From: Roseibium sp. HPY-6 | GTDB lineage: Bacteria > Pseudomonadota > Alphaproteobacteria > Rhizobiales > Stappiaceae | Length of the DNA: 64,000 nt | Reading direction: 5' to 3' | NCBI RefSeq assembly: GCF_040530035.1 | Contig: NZ_JBEWCD010000002.1 | Coordinates: 1,860,001-1,924,000 of the forward strand | In this document: piece by piece, positions 54,387 to 62,389 of the stretch | Position numbering within the stretch: position 1 is the stretch's first letter | Layout of the letters: each line of letters starts with the position of its first letter | Notes under the pieces: model-generated | Databases searched by the model: none | Told to the model about the DNA's origin: nothing | What the model saw: the letters and a program-made list of their open reading frames with translations, nothing else | Program-made: the position numbers and the translations under genes

Positions 54387-56489
54387 ATGCTTCATTTGGT
54401 GTCTCGCACCATTTCCCGGATCCAGCGATATGACCCCGGTGCCCTGCGCGTGGTCAGGGGCATTCATCTGACAATTGCCGTAGTAATTGCTGCGTTGCTT
54501 GCGCACTGGCTCGGTGGTTTTGCGCACGGCGTGCCCGGGTTTTCACTGGCGGTCGTCTGCGCGGGCGCAGCGGGATTTGTCCTGTTGTTCACACCCATCT
54601 CGACCCGAAAACACGAAGCCAGGGACTTGTTTCTGTTGGCGCTTGTTTTGGCCGGTCTCACGGGTTTTGGCGCTGTGATCGGTGAGATCTCCGGGGCATC
54701 TGCATCCCGTGTCCTGCAAACGCTCTGGATCTGCGTGATTGCCATCGGCTTCGGTCTCGACGGGCTCGGCCCATTCTGGATGCGCGTCGGGCGCATGATC
54801 TCGATGGTCTGGCTCTTTGTCATTTTAACCAGTTCGCCTCACTCACCCGGTATCTGGCTGCCCGCCATGGCGTTGCTCGGGGTGGCAATTGCCATTGCCG
54901 TCCGCATAGGCCTCTGGCGTCCGTCTGCGGGCAAGACGTTCAAAAGAATCGAAACGTCGAACCGCAGGGCGATCGCCGAATATCTGCGCATGGCGGCCAG
55001 CGGAACGGCACAAGCGCGAGAGGTGACGCCGATCACGCTTCATGATTTGGCGCTCTTGCGCGCCGAACTCGAAATAGCGACCGATCTTGCGGAAAACGAT
55101 GGGGAACTCAGGGGGCTTGCGCCGGAAACGGCCGCGATGATGCGTCTGGCGGCGGAGGTAGTCCGAAACGCAATGGCTGCACTCGGCCCGGATGTCCGCT
55201 CCAAACTTGTCTCCGATCCTGGCTATCAGGAAGACTTGCAGACTGTCTTGAACCGCGTCGAAACAGGAGTGGTGCCGGACCTTCAAAAACATCCCGACAA
55301 GCAATGGGCGCACCAGGCCAAGACCTTACCAAGGGAAGACGCGTTTCAAGTCCTGAGGATCGCGCAGGCCTTCGAGCGGCTGTGGCAGTTGTCCGATGCA
55401 CATGCGCAGATCGAGAGGCGCCGGGACGACGATGTTGCGCCCTCCGGCAATGTGCAATTCTGGCGCCGGATATCGTGGCAACTGGCCGTTCAGGCAAGCG
55501 CTGCGACCACCGTCGGCTTCGCGATCGGCCACTATTTTCAGCTCTCCCACGCCTATTGGATTACCATCACCGTGATTGTTGTCTTGTGCAGCAGCCTTGG
55601 TGCCACCGTTCAAAAAACACTCCAAAGAATAGCTGGAACGATGGTGGGGTTTCTCGCCGCGCTCCTCCTGGAGCCGGTACTTGCAGACCTGCCGGACCTT
55701 CGCCTTTTACTGATTGTTGCGATGATGCCGCCGATCATCATCTTGTTTGAGCGCAACTATGGCATCGCTGTCGGCTTCATAAGTTTTATGGTTTTAATCG
55801 GGCTGGAGGCATTGACCGGGCTGCCGGTCTCCGACTTCTGGGCTCGTCTCTGCGATACGATGATCGGCGCTGGTGCGGGCCTGCTCGCGTCCCTGCTGCT
55901 TTTTCCAAGACGGAGCGGCGAGGGGGTCAAAGGCCTCGCCTTTGCCTACCTGGTCTCTTGCAGGAAGGTTTTGACGGATAGAAGCGATCCGACTTTGCAG
56001 ACCGAAAAATCGAACTACACCGACCTTAAGAAAGCCGCAAGAAAGCTTATCGGAGCGGCACAGACCTATCGCGCAGAACAAATCCCCTGGGCATCCAGTA
56101 CCAGAACAGGAGGGGATCTGGACGTCTTGGTAATCGTGCTTGCGGATTATGTGATCCTCTACCGGCAGGCGCGATCGGCTGTCACGAAAGAAGTCGCGGG
56201 ACATCCCAACGAGACGGCGATTATGGAACTGCTCGGCCGGATGGAAAAACGTGTTCTCGATGAGTTCGACGCAGTGCTGGAACACAAGGCGCTCCCGGTA
56301 ACCCATGGCCTGGCGGAAAAATGGCGAGCCTACATGCCGTCTCCCGACACAACAGACATCGACATAATGACCGACTGGGTGGCGACGCTCTACTACGCGC
56401 GGAAAGTCGTCCGGTGCCTGGAAGGGCTGCAGCAGGAACATGTATGGAGCGCACCGGCGGAACTTGAAGGCAAAACCGCCCTTGCCTGA
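54387..56489 (+). CDS. FUSC family inner-membrane protein
   Basis: This 700-residue protein has two clusters of membrane helices (about residues 25-180 and 365-505) separated by a soluble helical part, the layout of fusaric-acid-resistance (FUSC)/AaeB-like efflux proteins. The second cluster shows SHAYWITITVIVVLCSSLGATVQ and the TxQRxxGTxxG-like LQRIAGTMVGFLAALL. The start is uncertain: ATG at 54387 gives the usual length; in-frame ATGs at 54297 and 54159 lack support. AaeB-type proteins export aromatic acids, which would suit this aromatic-degrading organism. Confidence 0.82.
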   Translation: MLHLVSRTISRIQRYDPGALRVVRGIHLTIAVVIAALLAHWLGGFAHGVPGFSLAVVCAGAAGFVLLFTPISTRKHEARDLFLLALVLAGLTGFGAVIGEISGASASRVLQTLWICVIAIGFGLDGLGPFWMRVGRMISMVWLFVILTSSPHSPGIWLPAMALLGVAIAIAVRIGLWRPSAGKTFKRIETSNRRAIAEYLRMAASGTAQAREVTPITLHDLALLRAELEIATDLAENDGELRGLAPETAAMMRLAAEVVRNAMAALGPDVRSKLVSDPGYQEDLQTVLNRVETGVVPDLQKHPDKQWAHQAKTLPREDAFQVLRIAQAFERLWQLSDAHAQIERRRDDDVAPSGNVQFWRRISWQLAVQASAATTVGFAIGHYFQLSHAYWITITVIVVLCSSLGATVQKTLQRIAGTMVGFLAALLLEPVLADLPDLRLLLIVAMMPPIIILFERNYGIAVGFISFMVLIGLEALTGLPVSDFWARLCDTMIGAGAGLLASLLLFPRRSGEGVKGLAFAYLVSCRKVLTDRSDPTLQTEKSNYTDLKKAARKLIGAAQTYRAEQIPWASSTRTGGDLDVLVIVLADYVILYRQARSAVTKEVAGHPNETAIMELLGRMEKRVLDEFDAVLEHKALPVTHGLAEKWRAYMPSPDTTDIDIMTDWVATLYYARKVVRCLEGLQQEHVWSAPAELEGKTALA

Positions 56490-56638
56490 GCATTGCCGAA
56501 TTTTAATTCCCTGGCCTTGATGCAGCTGCAATTGGCAACACAGATTGTGTTTTATGTCACAATCTGAAGGGGAGCTATGTGCAAGGTTTGCATGTCAGCA
56601 AACGGGCACCCCGCCTGGCCCGTAGGAGGAACACAAAA

Positions 56639-57466
56639 ATGAATTATATGAGAATTCCGCGCGGACTGGCCATCGGCGCAGGCCTCTTGGCCGCGATGGC
56701 GACAGGGTCTGCAAGCGCGCAGACCGCTCAGCCGGTGAATGCCGACCCGACACCGCCACCCACCTACGACTTCGTTCAACAAGCAGGCGAAATGGCCTAT
56801 GACGGCACTTCGATGACACTGTCCGGCACCAATTCCGGTGTGCTCTATTTCAGTGACAGGCCTTACCGCATCGGCGGTCAGATATCGAACGAAGACTTTG
56901 CCGATTACTGGAACTCAGACGACGGCTTCAAAGGGAATCCACCCAACGCAGTGGTGTCCATTTTGAGCGAAACGGGCAAGGCACCAGCCCTCGTCGAGCT
57001 GACGTCCGCGAAGAGCGAAGGCTCATCGATGGTTTACGGGGTCACGGTTTTGCGCGGCGAACTTCCCGAAAGTGCCAACGGTGTTGCTCTCTTCATAGAC
57101 AGAAGCGCGCGGCAACCGCATCATCACCATGGCAGGACAACGGCCACGGCACCCGGATCGGTTGGTTTTGAACCTTACGGTCCCTATTGTTATCACGCGC
57201 CTCAGGATCCGCGCTGCCGGGCCTGGCACCACCCCTATCATCCGTACTACCCGCCGTATCATCCTTACTATCCGCCATATGGACCCTATGGGCCGTACTA
57301 TCATCCGGGGGCATATGCAGCCGGCGTGGCGACAGGTGCGGCGATCGCAAACGCTGCCAATCAGCCGACCTACTATTATTATCCGCTCCCGACCGGACCC
57401 CTGCCGCCCAACTGCTGGATCAATTCCCAGCACACCCGGATGGTGTGTTCAGTCAAGCTTCAGTGA
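56639..57466 (+). CDS. Exported Tyr/Pro/His-rich protein
   Basis: I do not recognise this 275-residue protein. The ATG at 56639 follows GTAGGAGGA. A signal peptide ends near ASAQT. Residues about 25-165 form an ordered domain (SGVLYFSDRPYRIGGQISNE). A low-complexity segment of about 35 residues (from about 200) repeats HPYYPPY-type units, then a hydrophobic AAGVATGAAIANAAN stretch and a short Cys-containing tail follow. Tyr/Pro/His repeats of this kind occur in bacterial surface or envelope proteins. It is preceded by FUSC and followed by a MOSC gene, with no clear operon. Confidence 0.7.
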   Translation: MNYMRIPRGLAIGAGLLAAMATGSASAQTAQPVNADPTPPPTYDFVQQAGEMAYDGTSMTLSGTNSGVLYFSDRPYRIGGQISNEDFADYWNSDDGFKGNPPNAVVSILSETGKAPALVELTSAKSEGSSMVYGVTVLRGELPESANGVALFIDRSARQPHHHHGRTTATAPGSVGFEPYGPYCYHAPQDPRCRAWHHPYHPYYPPYHPYYPPYGPYGPYYHPGAYAAGVATGAAIANAANQPTYYYYPLPTGPLPPNCWINSQHTRMVCSVKLQ

Positions 57467-57657
57467 CTGTCAAGAATGCGACCGGGCCGGCGTTCACACC
57501 GCTGGTCCGGTCAGTTCACGAAGCCGGTCATCAAGCTGCCACTTCCGGCAAAATGGGCTGGGATATCAAGTTGTTTGATGCGTAAATCAAATTGATTTGC
57601 TGGCGTTGAAGCCAGCTTCCGGTTAGAGACCCTGTTCAGGACGGACAGGAGTTTCAA

Positions 57658-58299
57658 ATGACCGATCAGCTCACCTTGTTGCCTGACGAGATCCAAACCA
57701 TAGCTGGGTTCAAGGTGTCCGGAAACGTTGAAGGCGTTTTCCGGACTGTATCCACGGACGATTTCCAGACAACAGCCGTCGAAAGTCTTGAGCTGACTTT
57801 TGAGGGAATTCCTGGTGACCGGCATGCTGGCTTCACGCGCAAATCAGGGGGACGGGAACCCTGGTATCCGCGCGGAACGGAAATGTGCAATGAAAGACAG
57901 GTCTCCATTCTTTCGGTTGATGAACTTGCCCTGATCGCCGACAGAATGGGCCTTGCGACGCTGAAGTCGGAGTGGATTGGCGGTAATATCTTGCTCTCTG
58001 CGATCCCGAACCTGACCCGCCTGCCTCCGCGCACCCGCCTTGTTTTCGATGGCGGTTTGGTTATTCGCATTGATGGAGAGAACATACCCTGCAGGGTCGC
58101 CGGCGAAGCTATTGCAAGCCACAATCCGGAACATGACGGATTGGACCTTCTGTTTCCGAGAGTCGCGAGAGGATTGCGCGGGGTGGTGGGTTACATAGAA
58201 AAGCCCGGTATGGTCAGGCCGGGCGAAACCGCAACGGCTCATGTTTCAGAGCAATGGATCTACCCGCGGACGAAGAGTTATACCAAGCACAAGAAATAA
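57658..58299 (+). CDS. MOSC domain protein
   Basis: This 213-residue protein contains a MOSC (molybdenum-cofactor sulfurase C-terminal) domain; it may move sulfur or handle N-hydroxylated substrates. Characteristic elements are VESLELTFEGIPGDRHAGFT near residue 42, RQVSILSVDELALIA near 81, and GEAIASHN after the conserved Cys in ENIPCRVAG. Its last codons, encoding a short basic tail (YTKHKK), lie inside the left terminal repeat of a MITE-like element, so the C-terminus has probably been remodelled by insertion. Confidence 0.85.
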   Translation: MTDQLTLLPDEIQTIAGFKVSGNVEGVFRTVSTDDFQTTAVESLELTFEGIPGDRHAGFTRKSGGREPWYPRGTEMCNERQVSILSVDELALIADRMGLATLKSEWIGGNILLSAIPNLTRLPPRTRLVFDGGLVIRIDGENIPCRVAGEAIASHNPEHDGLDLLFPRVARGLRGVVGYIEKPGMVRPGETATAHVSEQWIYPRTKSYTKHKK

Positions 58300-58542
58300 G
58301 AACCGATCTGACCGTGTTTGAAGGTTGTTCGGCAAGAAGCAGGTTGCAGGGCGATATTGATTATCATCCAAAATCTGCGACGCGGCAGAACAGCCTTCAA
58401 ACGTGGCCTTCGGTGGCCTGTTCCGGCTCCCCGGACGGCGTTGCCTTGTTTGAACGGCCAACCAGGCCGTCCAGCACAAAGCGCCTTGCCGGCAAACCGG
58501 AACAGCGCCATCAGATAGGTTCTTATTTCTTGTGCGTGGTAT
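58280..58542. mobile_element. MITE-like non-autonomous element with 32-bp terminal inverted repeats
   Basis: The 32-bp ends at 58280-58311 and 58511-58542 are inverted copies matching at 30 of 32 positions, with an uninterrupted 17-bp core CACAAGAAATAAGAACC (58288-58304). The 263-bp unit has no gene. Inside it, further inverted pairs nest: GTTTGAAGGTTGTTC (58316-58330) with GAACAGCCTTCAAAC (58388-58402), and GGACGGC with GCCGTCC. No target duplication could be recognised by eye. It lies between the MOSC and RidA genes and supplies the MOSC stop codon. Confidence 0.7.
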
Positions 58543-58582
58543 TAGTCTGGCTGCAATCTGCAAAAATTTTCCGGAGACCGAA

Positions 58583-58975
58583 ATGCTTCCTATCCATCAC
58601 ATGATCGGCAGTGCGCCGCAGCCGGTTGCCCCGTTTTCCCATGCTGTGGAAACAGACGGCTGGATATTTATCACCGGTCAGATGCCAACCAATCCGGATA
58701 ATCCGGAAGCCCCTTTGCCGGACGGTGTCGCAGCGCAAACGCAGCGTGTCATGGAAAACCTGAAGCTGGTTCTTGCAGGTGTCGATCTGAGCCTGGAGAA
58801 CGTTGTTTTTGCACGGGTTTATCTGACCGAGTTCAAGCGCGATTATCACGCGATGAACGAAACGTACCGGTCGTATTTCCCGCCCGACAAACTTCCGGGC
58901 CGCACATGCGTGGGCGTGACGGGACTTGCCGTCGATGCGCTCGTTGAGATTGACCTGGTTGCCAGACGGCCTTGA
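58583..58975 (+). CDS. RidA family enamine/imine deaminase
   Basis: This 130-residue RidA (YjgF/YER057c/UK114) protein hydrolyses reactive enamines or imines. The fold's landmarks are FITGQMPTNPDNPEAPLP, VMENLKLVLAGVDLSLENVV, ARVYLTEF and the C-terminal PGRTCVGVTGLAVDALVEID; the catalytic Arg that binds the carboxylate is in GRTCVG. The ATG at 58583 follows CCGGAGACCG. Its leader lies inside or next to the MITE-like element, so transcription may start within that element. Confidence 0.9.
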   Translation: MLPIHHMIGSAPQPVAPFSHAVETDGWIFITGQMPTNPDNPEAPLPDGVAAQTQRVMENLKLVLAGVDLSLENVVFARVYLTEFKRDYHAMNETYRSYFPPDKLPGRTCVGVTGLAVDALVEIDLVARRP

Positions 58976-58983
58976 GAGACGAA

Positions 58984-59298
58984 CTAGGGCGTCTCGTCAG
59001 CGTCCGTAACGGGTTTGTTGCAACCCCAGTCCTGAAGAACATCGTTCATGGCATCCAGAACGAAGAAACGCGCCGAATCCCGGTCATAGCCCTCATCCAG
59101 CAGCGTGTCGTAGTCCGTCAATTCGTGCCGTACATGGCTGGTTGTTGCCTGCCACAGCGCAATAGAGGGGGGCAGATGACGCAAATGTCCGGCGAGCGCA
59201 CCGGCAAGAATGGCTTCCGCGTCGCGCATGGGCACGCGCGGCAGAAGAAGGCGCAGGGCTTTGCGCATCTCTTTTTGCCGTTTCGTTCCTGCGGTCAT
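58984..59298 (-). CDS. DUF2293 domain protein
   Basis: This 104-residue cytosolic protein matches the DUF2293 family as I remember it (ALRLLLPRVPMRDAEAILAG, HVRHELTDYDTLLDEGYDR). The ATG at 59298 is preferred; a longer frame to 59406 begins inside the GGDEF-EAL gene and is Cys-rich. It is convergent with RidA and lies 46 bp after the upstream GGDEF-EAL gene on the same strand. Function unknown. Confidence 0.8.
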   Translation of the reverse strand: MTAGTKRQKEMRKALRLLLPRVPMRDAEAILAGALAGHLRHLPPSIALWQATTSHVRHELTDYDTLLDEGYDRDSARFFVLDAMNDVLQDWGCNKPVTDADETP

Positions 59299-59344
59299 GC
59301 GGGCACTCCGGGAGCAGGACCAGACGCTCTGGAAAACCGATGGG

Positions 59345-61342
59345 TCAGGCGCTGGAAAGCCGCAACTGCTCCATGCCGTCTGTGCAAGACAGAGGCAGCC
59401 CGGCAATGGTCCCGCTTGATGCGGCGCTTTCGGCGATTTCGCTGAACGCCATGGGCGGCGCGAAGTGGTAACCCTGCACCAGATTGCAGCGAAGCGCTTT
59501 TAATAGATCAAGCTGGGTCCTGTCCTCCACGCCCTCGACAACGCAGAGCATTTCCATCGAGCGGCACAGATTGACAATCGAGGTAATAACGCCGCTGGCG
59601 ACAGGTTCGTGAATGCTCGCGACGAAGCTGCGATCCACCTTGACGCAATCAATCGGCAGGCGGTGGAGATATCCGAGGCTTGAATAGCCGGTGCCGAAAT
59701 CGTCGAGAGCCAGCTTCACGCCAGCGCTGCGCAACGTCTTGAGGCACGCTTCCGCAGCTTCATAGCTCCCGATGACCGACGTCTCGGTGATTTCGAACGT
59801 GATCAGCTTTGGATTGACCTTGTGATGTTCAATCGCTTCGAGGAGTGCATTTACCGTCTGTGAAGAGGTGATGTCCTGCGCGGACAGATTGAAAGACAAG
59901 CTCAGGTCACCCGGCAACTCTTTTATCTGCCTGATGGCTTTGCCAAAAAGCGACAAGGTCAGGCGGTTGATCTGGCCCGTACGTTCTGCCACAGCAATGA
60001 ACCTGTCCGGAGCAACTCTATCCAGCACCGGGCTGTCCCACCTTGCCAGGGCCTCGAAGCCCACAACAATCTTGTCGGGCAGCGATACGACAGGCTGAAA
60101 ATAGACCTGGAACTCCGCATCAAGATCCGCATTCTGCAAGGCGTTTTCGATGGCGCGCTCCGAACGGATCCGCGCTTCATGTTCTTCCGAGTAAACCGTT
60201 GTTTGCCCGCGCGATGTTGTCTTGGAATTGTAGAGAGCATAATCGGAGCGATCGAACAGAGCGTGCGCTGTCGTGCCGGCCTCCGGATAAAAGGCGATAC
60301 CACAGGAAGCCCCAACGGCGAGGTTCATTTCTCCAACGCGGTAGGGTTCGCTGATCATGTCGCAGATCGACTGGCCGGTCTGCGCAGCTTTTTCCAGATC
60401 GCCCAGGTAAAGGAAGCCGAATTCGTCCCCGCCCAGCCGGCAGATTTCGATATCCGCAAGGTTGAGCTCCTTGAACCTCTGGCCGACTGCCATAAGAAGC
60501 TGGTCGCCGACCTTGTGGCCGTAGGTGTCATTCACCGGCTTGAACCGGTCAAGGTCGATGACGCCGACCGCGAATTTGCCGTCCTGCGTTTCCCGGCTTT
60601 TTATAAGGCTCGCGACACGGTTGAAGAAGTAACGCCTGTTGGGAAGCTCGGTGAGTGCGTCTGTCTGGGCCAGCCGTTCATTTTCCGCATTCAAAAGCTC
60701 TGTTTCACGCTGTTTGGCGGCCAGATCCGCTTGTGATTTTACCAGTTTGCAAAAGCCGGTATAGCCGCTGATCAGAACCTGCAAGACAACAAGACAGACC
60801 AGGAAGATGTTCATTGCAATGGCAAAATAGACGTCCTGATCCTGCCTCACATAATGGATGAGGTAGGGCACGGTCACGATGAACATCACCATGAGCGCCG
60901 CCTGCGGCAGGTTCATAAGGCAGAAAATGCAGCCGATGACGGTGATTGCAATGAAGAGCGCGATGTGTCCGCGTTCGACGGGGCCTCCGTAACCATCAAG
61001 GCTCAGCGACCACGAAATATAGATGACCGCAACAACACTGCCGAGCAGAACGGTCTGGCGCATTTTTCGGATCGCCTCATTCGGACCGAGCGTGATCTTG
61101 CTGGCGCGAAGCCAGGCAATCATGCGCACCGTCGTCAGGATGAGCATCGGGATGAGGACGCCAACGGTTAGGTAGACCGGAGCCACGTCGTAATGCGTGT
61201 AGGCCACAGCAATGGCGTTCACCATCAACAGCGCGTAAAGCGACGGAATCTGAGTTCTCAGCTCATTGTACTGGGCTTGGGCAATTTCGGGATGACGCGG
61301 GTCGATCATCATCCACCTTAGGAAAGCCCTGATCTTGTCCAT
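59345..61342 (-). CDS. GGDEF-EAL cyclic di-GMP signalling protein
   Basis: This 665-residue membrane protein has about six N-terminal helices (residues 30-205), then a GGDEF domain and an EAL domain. The synthase motif RLGGDEFGFLY near residue 303 is intact, and the phosphodiesterase site GFEALARW near residue 425 and DDFGTGYSSLGYL are also intact, so both activities are possible. The ATG at 61342 follows GGAGGGAGTG. The output could be read by the two PilZ proteins encoded near 33 kb. Confidence 0.93.
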   Translation of the reverse strand: MDKIRAFLRWMMIDPRHPEIAQAQYNELRTQIPSLYALLMVNAIAVAYTHYDVAPVYLTVGVLIPMLILTTVRMIAWLRASKITLGPNEAIRKMRQTVLLGSVVAVIYISWSLSLDGYGGPVERGHIALFIAITVIGCIFCLMNLPQAALMVMFIVTVPYLIHYVRQDQDVYFAIAMNIFLVCLVVLQVLISGYTGFCKLVKSQADLAAKQRETELLNAENERLAQTDALTELPNRRYFFNRVASLIKSRETQDGKFAVGVIDLDRFKPVNDTYGHKVGDQLLMAVGQRFKELNLADIEICRLGGDEFGFLYLGDLEKAAQTGQSICDMISEPYRVGEMNLAVGASCGIAFYPEAGTTAHALFDRSDYALYNSKTTSRGQTTVYSEEHEARIRSERAIENALQNADLDAEFQVYFQPVVSLPDKIVVGFEALARWDSPVLDRVAPDRFIAVAERTGQINRLTLSLFGKAIRQIKELPGDLSLSFNLSAQDITSSQTVNALLEAIEHHKVNPKLITFEITETSVIGSYEAAEACLKTLRSAGVKLALDDFGTGYSSLGYLHRLPIDCVKVDRSFVASIHEPVASGVITSIVNLCRSMEMLCVVEGVEDRTQLDLLKALRCNLVQGYHFAPPMAFSEIAESAASSGTIAGLPLSCTDGMEQLRLSSA

Positions 61343-61710
61343 CACTCCCTCCAAATTTATTTGTTTCTAAAGGGAAGAAGCTAAAAGAAGAGTTAGAACG
61401 CCGACTTTTAGTCTCTGAATCAACTCAATTTGTTAGCCTGATTGTATTTCGGGAAAATAGAAAATACGAGTTGAAATCTGCACGGGACCCGTTTTCAGCG
61501 CTGAATTGCTTGGCAGAAGGACCTGAAATGTCCCCGCGGATAAACGAAATACCGCATTCAGCGGCGGACTGGCGCTTTTGGTGCCAGCGCTTCACAAAGG
61601 CGGCGCCAGCGCCAGCGCGTTGAAAATCAGGTATTATTTTCCTGACCCCGTCGCGGCAATAAGAAAAGAGAACCATTTTTTTATAAAGAAGCACGCCTAT
61701 ATACACCGCA
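61343..61710. other. Divergent intergenic region, no gene seen
   Basis: About 370 bp between the GGDEF-EAL gene (minus) and the SufR-like regulator (plus). The outer parts are AT-rich and probably carry the two promoters; a TATATACA box-like string is at 61699-61706. GCGCCAGC repeats near 61605 are a short simple repeat. Confidence 0.45.
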
Positions 61711-62355
61711 ATGGCTGATCGTACGCGAACCCGTCTGTTGAATGCTTTGAAATCCGCCGGTCCGCAAACTGCGGGTGAACTGGCTGAGGACCTCGGTGTC
61801 ACCTCAGTCGCCATAAGGCAGCATCTTGACGGCTTGAACCAGGAAGATCTTGTTGGTTTTGAAGACGTGAAGGGTTCGGTTGGCCGCCCGAAGCGGGTTT
61901 GGCAGCTCACATCGAAAGGGCATCAGCAGTTTCCCGACAATCATGCGAACCTGATACTGGGTTTGCTTGGCGGCGTAACAGACCTTTATGGTGAAGACGG
62001 CCTGGAAAACCTGATTGCGCACAGGGAAGCAAAGGCCAGCCAGTCCTACAGCGCTGCCATGAGTGATGTTTCCGACTTGAAGGACAAGGTCGAGATTCTG
62101 GCAGATCTGAGAAGCCACGAAGGCTACATGGCGGAGGCGATCAGCGACCGGGACGGTTTTCTTCTTATTGAAAATCACTGTTCGATCTGCGCAGCTGCGA
62201 CGGCCTGCCAGGGTTTTTGCCGTTCCGAGCTCAGCTTGTTCAAAACAGTGCTCGGGCCCGAGGTGACCGTTGAGCGTGTCGAACATCTTTTGTCGGGGGA
62301 TCGCCGCTGTATGTACAGAATCACACCTCAAGATAGCGCCGAACACTCTGAATGA
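61711..62355 (+). CDS. SufR-like winged-helix regulator with Cys cluster
   Basis: This 214-residue regulator begins with a DeoR/ArsR-type winged helix (GPQTAGELAEDLGVTSVAIR; VGRPKRVWQLT) and has a C-terminal cysteine-rich site NHCSICAAATACQGFCRSE (C-x2-C-x5-C-x3-C), with another Cys in GDRRCMYRI. Such Cys sets in COG2345/SufR-type regulators hold an Fe-S cluster and sense iron-sulfur status or redox state. It precedes an ABC exporter by 34 bp and may control it. The start ATG at 61711 was taken as the first in frame. Confidence 0.87.
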   Translation: MADRTRTRLLNALKSAGPQTAGELAEDLGVTSVAIRQHLDGLNQEDLVGFEDVKGSVGRPKRVWQLTSKGHQQFPDNHANLILGLLGGVTDLYGEDGLENLIAHREAKASQSYSAAMSDVSDLKDKVEILADLRSHEGYMAEAISDRDGFLLIENHCSICAAATACQGFCRSELSLFKTVLGPEVTVERVEHLLSGDRRCMYRITPQDSAEHSE

Positions 62356-62389
62356 GATTTCTCTAACCGCAACTCCGGGAGTTTGAAGT

